Origin: Planococcus citri
Taxonomy: Eukaryota > Arthropoda > Insecta > Hemiptera > Pseudococcidae
Assembly (NCBI RefSeq): GCF_950023065.1
Contig: NC_088681.1
Coordinates: forward strand, 14,694,001 to 14,758,000
Direction: 5' to 3'
DNA: 64,000 nucleotides
Position 1 is the first letter of the stretch; each line of letters starts with the position of its first letter. This document shows, piece by piece, positions 56,827-64,000 of this stretch. The position numbers and the translations under genes are program-made. A model generated the notes under the pieces. It did no database searches. It saw only the letters and a program-made list of their open reading frames with translations, and was not told where the DNA came from.

Positions 56827-57180
56827 TATAAATTATCAAGTTGAACACCTCAAAAGAGAGTATGACATCGAATTTTCATCTGCTTAAATGAGTTTCCATG
56901 ATTCACAATTAGGTACCACATTTAAAAAATCAATCATGAAAATTAAAATCTCCCCGAGAACTTGAGTTGAACTTGAATAGGTATTTTTTCTAAAAAAATC
57001 ATGCTTACGAGTAGATGCAAAATAGTTTTTTTCATAATATTTTGGAAAAAAAATTGTAAGGAAACATTAGGAAGCCTTGAAGGGATTAGTTGGCAAGTAG
57101 GTATATTTTCAATAGCATTCAATTCTAAAAAAAAAACTTTCTTGACTACAATTAAATCAAATACCTGATTAAAATTCCAT
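56827..57180. other. AT-rich spacer
   Basis: No gene or recognisable repeat. Confidence 0.3.
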
Positions 57181-58980
57181 CACATTAGCAGAAAATTATA
57201 CAGATACACATTGGCATCGTCGCTTCGATAAATCACATACCCACAACTAATAATAATTAGGAACTGTACACGTTAAAAGTTAAATTTTTCTCCATATTCC
57301 AACGATGAAGTTCGCCTCTAATCTAATCACCAATAGATCTACACGAACAACCAAAAATACCTGTTCGACGATATTTCGTACAAGAAAAAACCATTAACTA
57401 TCCATTCACCCTAATTCGACAAATTCAAAACACCACAGTATGGAAAAAAAACTCGATCAGGCAATGTTTTTGCATCATACTCTCTCTCTCTGCCCCCCTC
57501 CCCCCATCAACAGTACGAATAAACATTGCCCAATTAATGCCTTCAATAAAAATAAAATTACAAGAGAAAAATACGCGTACTTTTTCAGTTTTCTAAATAA
57601 ACATTAATTTTCATTTCGTACAAAAATTATTTAATATTCTCTCGTTCTTAAACCTCAATTTTCATTATTTCACTTTCTTTAACGACTTTTGAAACTTGCC
57701 CGAAAATGTCGGTGAATTAAAAACCGCAAGAAAATTACCCCTTCGATCCCTCATCCGAGTATATTCCCGCTAAGAAAGTGGTTAACCGCAACTAGACCCT
57801 ATTATCTCGGCTACGTCGAGCTAGACGAGGTTATGGTATAATTTCATAAATAATACGCCGATCGCGAAACTTGCAACGAGTACAGCAGGTCGCTAAAAGT
57901 AGAAAAAAAAGGGTAGAGAAGAAAAAGGAGTGAGAGGCTCAAAGCAGACCGAACAATTGAAATAATATCAGACATCACGAATTGTTTTATTTACCCACAG
58001 ACAATATAATTAATAATTTACATAGCATGCATGACCGTCTACAAAATGAGTTAGGTATATCTATGCTCTGATATAATGATTTCAATGATACCTATGTAAA
58101 TACCAACCATGGTGCACATATCCACTTGTATTGGCAGACGTTAAAAAATGAACCCAGTTTATGCAAAGTCTTCTAGCTAATAATGATTTTTTCATATTTG
58201 CAACTTTTTTGCAATTCGAACAGGAAAAAGTTCGCCATAAGTTTCGAATTCTTCGACGAATTCGAGCATTTATTCGAGTAAAAAACACCAGCCTGAGTCA
58301 CTTCACTCACCCTTTGCCTTCACGTATAGGAGGACTTTTTCCCAAACAAACCTTATCAGTTTTTTTGTTGTTTTTTTTTCACTCAGCCCTTCAAACATTC
58401 GTTTTAATATTCGTGCGGTTCTTGCGATTGTTTAATAGACGTTAACTCGGCAGGTGAGAATTGTTTCGTTTACCTTTAGTGTCTCGTGTTACATTGTATA
58501 TTTATGTCGGCGTTAACGCGTCGTCAACGACGCAATCCCTGCTGCGTTTGATATACGCTGCTATCTTTCTTCCATGTAATTAGTTTTGCATACGCGGATG
58601 GCCGTAAAAAAAAAAGAATTCGAGATTCCGACGAGCGATGAGGTGCTCCGATGGGAACGTCGATGTGAATTTTGTTACTTTGAAATTCACTCCCTATGGC
58701 GTGTCTGTTTAGAAAGTGAATTATAGTATTTCACGGAAAAGAGTTTAACCTCGCCCTCGACCCATTCCGTATCCCTTATTGTTTTCGATACAGGATGAAA
58801 ATCTGGAGTACATGTGAAAAAAAAGAGACAACAATTGGGATCGGATTCTAATATTGGATTTTTCGAAAACAGTGTATTGTTCAAAAGTAGGAACTTGTAA
58901 TCAAAATTTTTCAAATATTGGGGGGAAAAGACGTATGCCATGGTATTGAACTTCCAAACGGATACTTTTTTCAGAGTCGT
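57181..58980. other. Unique DNA, no supported gene
   Basis: Moderate GC with a CT-rich tract (57480-57510). Overlapping short ORFs on opposite strands at 58082-58445 are not convincing. Confidence 0.25.
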
Positions 58981-59340
58981 TCACTGCAGAACGGAGGTGG
59001 GGGGGATAAAAAAATTTCGAGCCCCTGAAAAATGATATGACTTATCAAATTATAGATTTTCAAAAGCCCTGATTCCGATTCTGGAAACCGTTTGGCACCA
59101 AAATCAATTCTCAGCTCTCTAGGAGGATGTTGAAGCCCAGAATTTTGAAAAATGCTGTAAAGGTGTAACTAAACATCCAGGTTTTTGAAAGTGATAAAAT
59201 TTTCATTCTAATAAGTAATAACCAACTCCATATAGAGGCAAATCAAGGTTCAAAATGTTGGAAAAATTACAAAATTTCTGTAAAAATTAAACGTTTTTTG
59301 GGAAGTATAATTTTGATTTTGGGGTTCAAGTGGTTTTCAT
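58981..59340. repeat. Dispersed repeat related to 47880-48050
   Basis: Shared segments CTGGAAACCGTTTGGC, CAGAATTTTGAAAA and AAATTAAACGTTTTT in the same order, each preceded by a GGGGGG run. Confidence 0.6.
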
Positions 59341-59599
59341 AATCAGAACGGATTTTACTTTGATAACAAAAGGCTCCTGCAGCTTATCATGTTTTTTCTA
59401 TTGTATTTGTCTTGTTTATTGCTAGTGCGTCTTGATTTTTCGGCTCAACATTCAAAAGATGCTGATATCTTCCTAATTGTAGACAATTTGTTATAATAAT
59501 ACATAAAGTTTCCCAAAAAATCCTGTTTTTTGTTAAAATTGTCAGCATTGAACTTTGACCCATTGAGCTGTTCAGCTCATCTGGGAAACTGTAGAAGAA

Positions 59600-60640
59600 T
59601 TGCTCACCGATGTGTCAAGTCTTCTCTTCAGTCTTCTCCTGCTCCTCCTGGCAGTTGGGAGTGTATTCTTTGACTTTTCGAGGGGACCGTTTGTCAGGCA
59701 TTCTATCAACGTGTCTTCGTCATTTCTTTCTGTACTCTTTCTTCACCCATCCAATGATTGGCTCTGCTCCTAGCCAGGGCTGTAAGGAAATTTATGTTGG
59801 TAAATTACGGCGGCATTTTACTGTATTTTACGGTATTTTACCAAAAGTTTATTACCGTATTTTACCATAATTTACCAAAAAGCCAAATTGAACACTTTTT
59901 TTCCATCTTTCCTTCATAAATTTCCAAATTTCCATGGAAATTTTTGATTTGAAAGTTACCAAAAATTTTCCCCACATAAATTTCCAAAAAATGTCCATGA
60001 AAAATTTCCTATAATCTCTAATAGCACCTAAAACGGCTAAAACAGTAAACAGATGAAAATTTACTTCAGAGGCAGGTCAGAAGTTCAGAACTTTGAAGTC
60101 GAAACTATAAATAACTCTTCATATCCAAATTAGTAAAATACCATAAATACCGTAAAATACCGTATTTTACTGTATTTTACCAGCGAATAAATTACGGTAA
60201 TTTAACAGCCCTGCTCCTAGCTCCTTCAGGATGTCTTCATTCCTTTTCCTATTGTGCCTTGTATATCCTACTGTGGCTCGCATGAATCTCATTTCCGCTG
60301 CAGTTATTCTGCTTTTTATATTCTTTCTCATTGTCCATGTTTTGCTTCCATCCAGCAGCATTGGTCTTGCCAGCTTAGTGTAGATTCTTATTGGAGTTTC
60401 GGCTCTGACTTTTCTTGGAAGGATGGCTCTATTTATCACCCTGCTTACTCTCAGGAATTTGTTGATCTCAAGTTGTGCATCAACCTCTTGTTCATAAGAA
60501 CTGATGTCTAGCCCTTTTGGCTTGGTTTTCTGCCATTCTTTAATCATGTCGTCAAAGTAGATGTTGAACAGGCTACATGGCATTGGGCATCCCTATCTTA
60601 CTCCTCTTTCAATCTTCTTTGCTTCCGCCCCACTGTGTTG
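59600..60640 (-). pseudogene. RTE-like reverse transcriptase, C-terminal fragment
   Basis: On the minus strand from about 60640: a degraded GVRxGCP-SLFNIYFDD block, then VSRVINRAILPRKVRAETPIRIY and the thumb-like WTMRKNIKSRITAAEMRFMRATVGYTRHNRKRNEDIL segment. The tail resumes at 59774-59600 (HVDRMPDKRSPRK). It is split by a hAT-type MITE (59775-60213). The FADD box region is missing. It belongs with the RT N-terminal fragment at 61816-62266. Confidence 0.75.
59775..60213. mobile_element. 439-bp hAT-type MITE
   Basis: Ends CAGGGCTGT and ACAGCCCTG with inverted, TTTTAC-rich subterminal DNA (TACTGTATTTTACGGTA-like). A perfect 8-bp target duplication CTCCTAGC (59767-59774 and 60214-60221) is diagnostic of hAT. 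No transposase. Confidence 0.92.
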
Positions 60641-61624
60641 ACTTAATAAAGTGTAGCATACTCAGTGTCATCATCACCACTATCCTCTGTGACTGATGAC
60701 GCATTTATTGATGCCGTTGGCTCTGTACTCAAACGTTTTGATCTGAAGTTTTTGAGTTCAACTTTACCTGAGCTCAGTCAGCATTGCTGATAATGACCAT
60801 TTTTGCCACAGCTTTGACATGTGTTCTAGGCAGCTGGGCATTTTACATCAAATTTGTGACGTTCACAACCACAATGAATACAGTATTTTGAAGCATCAAT
60901 TGTTATCACTGCATCGTTCCATGTGGAGGGAAGTACATACTTTGAGTAGAGTTGATGTTTCTGTTTCAGCTGATGATGTGATGATTGATGAATGTTGTAG
61001 TTGAGCTGACTCGAGTAGATTGGCTGTTTTTACAACATCATTGAATGTAGCATGTTCATCTGGATGTTTAGCAAAGATTTTTTTGAGCATTGACGAGTTG
61101 TTTGTGCCAACCAGGAATTGATCTCGCAATCTTTCATCCAATGTTATTCTGAATTTACAAGGCACTGCTTTTGAACATAGGTTTTCAACTAATTGAGGGA
61201 TATTTTGCGTATTTTTTCTGGTGGTTTGGCTAAATTTTACTTGCTCTGACAGATAGTTAGTTATATGGTGATAGTAAGAGTCAAGAAATAGCACAATCAA
61301 GTCGTAAGTGAGCTCTGTTATTGGCTTTGGATCAAAGTGATCGCTTACCATTTGGTATTGATCTGCTCCAATGCTTTTCAATAGTAAATTGCGCTTTGCA
61401 TCGATTTTGTCATCTAGTCCTTGTAGATTAATTTCTTGTTCAAACTGTTGTTTGTAATACACCATTCCTCTTGATTGCAGAGAGAATTCTGGGAAATGAA
61501 AATTTGAAATTTGTTGTTGTGTAGTAAAGGTGTTTGTCTGAAAGCATGGTGGAATAAAGCCAGCAGAAGGTGTCTCTTCATATGTTGGTGTCTTTGGCTG
61601 CTTATTTTTGAGTCTAGGAGCCAT
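60641..61624 (-). pseudogene. Ty3/gypsy-type Gag, frameshifted
   Basis: ATG at 61624. Residues about 60-210 look like a retrotransposon Gag core (FEQEINLQGLDDK, LRDQFLVGTNN, TFNDVVKTANLLES). The ORF ends at 60896, but another frame continues with two zinc knuckles: CIHCGCERHKFDVKC (60882-60838) and CQSCGKNGHYQQC (60819-60781). They are followed by an acidic tail to a TAA near 60646. One frameshift and TAG/TGA stops break it. No pol follows. Confidence 0.8.
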
Positions 61625-61705
61625 TATCTGGTGTCTGGTGTCTAGTTCGCGGACACAATTTTTTTTGTAAAAAGAATTATTTAAAACATTTTCCTCGTCG
61701 CCAAA

Positions 61706-61815
61706 TGTAATAACTTCATCTGCTCATAAATAAGCACATATCACGTTGCTAGAGTTTTAATCATAACTACCATGTTGAACAGTGATACCAACTTAGATCT
61801 ACCCAGTCTACCACA
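61706..61815 (-). repeat. Candidate short LTR upstream of the Gag fragment
   Basis: On the minus strand a TGTGGTAGAC...TTATTACA stretch of about 110 bp is followed by TTTGGCGACGAGG, a primer-binding-site-like sequence common at this position in gypsy-type elements, then the Gag leader. The outer boundary is set only by where RT homology resumes; no second LTR copy is visible. Confidence 0.5.
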
Positions 61816-62266
61816 ATTATTCTCTGTATACTGCAATGTTATACTCCCATCTCACTTCTCCATCAGCAGCTTCGTGTAGTATACTCCATCTATGCACAAT
61901 CTTCCCTTTTGAAATCCATTTTTATATTCCAATATTATTGGCTCCACATGGCTCTCAATTCTACTCGCTAGCATCTTTGCAAGTATTTTGTAAGCGGAAT
62001 TTAATAGGCTTATTCCACAGTAGTAGTCTCCTTTTTTGAAAATGGGTATTACGATTGCTGTATGGAAGTCTTTAGGTATGGTAGCACCTAATGATATTTT
62101 ATTGTAGAAAGCTAGTAGTCTCTTCTTAATGGTTATTGTGGCGTTCTTAAATAAGTCTGTTGGTAACTTATCGCTGCCGGGGGCTTTTCCATTTCTGGAG
62201 CTTTTAAACGCTCCATCTAGCTCCTCCCAAGAAAATGGCTCCCCGATTGGTACATTTCTGGTGATA
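61816..62266 (-). pseudogene. RTE-like reverse transcriptase, N-terminal fragment
   Basis: On the minus strand: FSWEELDGAFKSSRNGKAPGSD, IPKDFHTAIVIPIFKKGD, GISLLNSAYKILAKMLASRI, KNGFQKGRLCIDGVYYTKLL, one in-frame TGA, then the RT ends at the LTR-Gag fragment. About 60 residues expected before the next fragment (60640) are absent. Confidence 0.75.
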
Positions 62267-62450
62267 TCTGACTACTCATTTCTGCAGTCAGAAATTGCCG
62301 TTTTGACAGTCAGATTCGCAGTCTGACTACAATCAACCAATCAGAAACAACTATTTTTTTTATATTCCAAGATGGCGCTGACTCGTCAGAAGACTGAGTG
62401 GACCGTTTTGGCAGTCAGAAAATACATTCTGACTGATATGTGGTCATATC
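62263..62450. mobile_element. Possible ~190-bp MITE with CAGTCAGA repeats
   Basis: Imperfect inverted ends (GATATCTGACTAC and GTGGTCATATC), with CAGTCAGA or its complement repeated five or more times. It holds a CCAAT box (ACCAATCAG, 62336-62344) and CAAGATGGCG (62368-62377). It abuts the 5' end of the RTE-like fragment. Target duplication not clear. Confidence 0.45.
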
Positions 62451-62760
62451 CCTAGTTAGATGCACTGTCTAAAATGTTCTGCCAAAATTGCCCAAAAAAA
62501 TCATTTTTTCACCAAAATTGCCGAAAAAGTCTCAGTTTTTTGTCAAAATTGTTAAAAAGTCCGGTTTTTTGCTTAAATTGTCAAAAATCTCCTTTTTTGC
62601 CTAAAATGTCAGAAAGAAGATTAATTTTCTGTTGAGGTGGAAAAAATTCTGATTTCACCAAAATTCCTCAAAAATCTTCAAAACAGTTCCCATTTTTCAC
62701 CTAAAATTTCGAAAAATAATTTTTTTACACCAAAGTTGTCAGTATTACTGGAAAATGTGC
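62451..62760. repeat. CCAAAATTG-TCAAAAAGTC-type tandem units
   Basis: Complement of the 49730-49910 / 51350-51600 units, about 30 bases each and degenerate. Confidence 0.6.
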
Positions 62761-64000
62761 CCTGAAATTTTATTTTATCACTGCAGACTTTTGTTTTAAT
62801 CAACTGAGGTCGTCGATTCAGCTTTTCTACTCGACTGTAACTAAGTATATTTTCCATGAACTATTTCACAATTGCTCGTACCATAATATACTTACAAAAT
62901 GATAGTAAAATCAAAACACGAATGCACCGATTAAATACAGCAAAAGTACACCGTGCGATTCATAAACACCGCCTCGTACTTAGAAAACCTTTTCTTTGTT
63001 CAAGTGGCAAAATAAACCACCGGATGGTACTTACAGGGAAGCGTTAACTTGGCGATATAATCCGATAACAAAACATAATCGGATTCTCTTTTCCATCATT
63101 TGATTATTAGTCGTCGAATTAAATGCATTGTCAGAACACTCTCGATTATAGATTTTCACTTTCAAAGGTGCTGGCTCTGGCAACGTAGAGGAGGGGTACG
63201 ACCGGTACGTATTTGAGAGAGCATCGTGTTCGTATACTCGTACATTTGTATTTCTATTTAAAAGGAGCAAAGGATCAACTGACGGACGGGCCGAGAGGAA
63301 TTTCTCTAAACGCACGTGTCAGGTTTGTGTTTTACAATTCCCAAGTACACGATATACTAGTACTACTACATGGACATGGAACACACCAACTCTGTACAAG
63401 AAGGTGTACGAAGAGGCTAGATAGAGAGAAAGGAGATGAAGAAGGTATATAAAATGGAAAAAAAAAGGAAGAGAAAAATAGCATAGTATACCGCCCTTTG
63501 TACACGAGCGCGCGGTTTAAAATACCCTACGTTATTTCCCTATAGTAATTAGTTTCGCCATAAAGTTAACCCTAAGCGGCTTAACACGCCGGTAATTACA
63601 GTTTTGAAAAATCACATGCATAATTTCATTTATGTAGCATAGCATACCTATATACATAAATGCGTATATACGTATATAATACACGTAGTAATATAGTACA
63701 CTGGATGACCTATTTACTTAAACGATACACAGCCAGCTCATTTTCAAGGTAATGTTATCGATTGGCGTTAAAACGACAGGCCGACAGGTGTAAACGTCGA
63801 CCGTTATCTCCGCACAAACGTGAAATCTTCCTTCTATACGAGTACCTACATTGTAACTACACTTTTGAAAATGGCCAGAGAGGAGGAAAAAAAAGACACA
63901 CATATCACATTTGCTATAAATGAAGCGCGGTTTGCCGCATCAGATAGCATGTAAAGTGCTTCGATATCGATGGGCAGGTTAGAGTTGGTTTTTTTTTTTG
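62761..64000. other. Unique DNA at right edge, no supported gene
   Basis: GC-richer, with opposite-strand overlapping short ORFs (62856-63047 +, 63031-63315 -, 63213-63452 +). None shows a motif, and none matches the missing Ace exons. Ends in a T-run. Confidence 0.25.

Larger units (their letters stand above)
43972..64000 (+). other. Start of a >20-kb Ace intron (end not seen)
   Basis: Donor GTAAGA. No exon with the expected next segment (the FLLYDF-like stretch) or the catalytic-His region was recognised on the + strand. The rest of the window is therefore probably intronic, although other small exons could be missed. Confidence 0.55.

Noticed and set aside
58082..58445. Opposite-strand ORFs as the next Ace exon
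   Set aside because: Neither translation contains the expected segment after the catalytic Glu or the HGDE-type His region.
60254..60511. Plus-strand Cys/Ser-rich ORF
   Set aside because: Antisense of the RTE-like RT C-terminal fragment.

Overview
This window looks like nuclear DNA from an insect, most likely a hemipteran such as a scale insect or mealybug. That view rests on three interrupted exons of an acetylcholinesterase of the Drosophila Ace (insect ace-2) type, long AT-rich introns, and a dense load of eukaryotic mobile elements. The species cannot be fixed from sequence alone.

Layout. (1) 1-6400: a module unlike the rest of the window. It holds a RING-H2/coiled-coil ORF, then in the same frame an SGNH-like ORF and an Arg/Ser-rich tail separated by single TGA codons, then an ORF for a viral-type superfamily 1 RNA helicase that ends in a 26-A run. 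About 2.8 kb of promoter- or LTR-like non-coding DNA with several short repeated motifs follows. It reads as a retroelement or endogenised virus-like element whose left part lies outside the window. (2) 6480-21600: repeats, including a TTAA-flanked (piggyBac-type) MITE, ~290-320 bp repeats with a conserved TGCGCCAGGAGGAG core, a complete and apparently recent non-autonomous LTR element with one 785-codon ORF, a 1.4-kb duplication and a 945-bp TIR element. (3) 21880-23755: GC-richer DNA with a TATA box and a good splice donor, a candidate promoter and 5' leader exon of the Ace gene. (4) 30762-43971: three Ace coding exons (codons 1-383), carrying the choline-binding Trp, oxyanion hole, catalytic Ser and catalytic Glu. 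The exon with the catalytic His was not found and is presumably to the right of the window. (5) The Ace introns hold two I-type non-LTR retrotransposon copies, a 142/285-bp higher-order satellite, three foldback elements with related termini, short-motif satellites, and a nested cluster (RTE-like RT fragments split by a gypsy-type LTR-gag fragment and a hAT-type MITE).

Apart from Ace, and perhaps the left-edge module, nothing here looks like a host gene. Many computed ORFs in the AT-rich repeats are chance openings. The best candidates for something undescribed are the RING/SGNH/helicase module at 1-6400, the 785-codon LTR element at 12137-15520 and the foldback family with GTCC-type ends and TA target sites.
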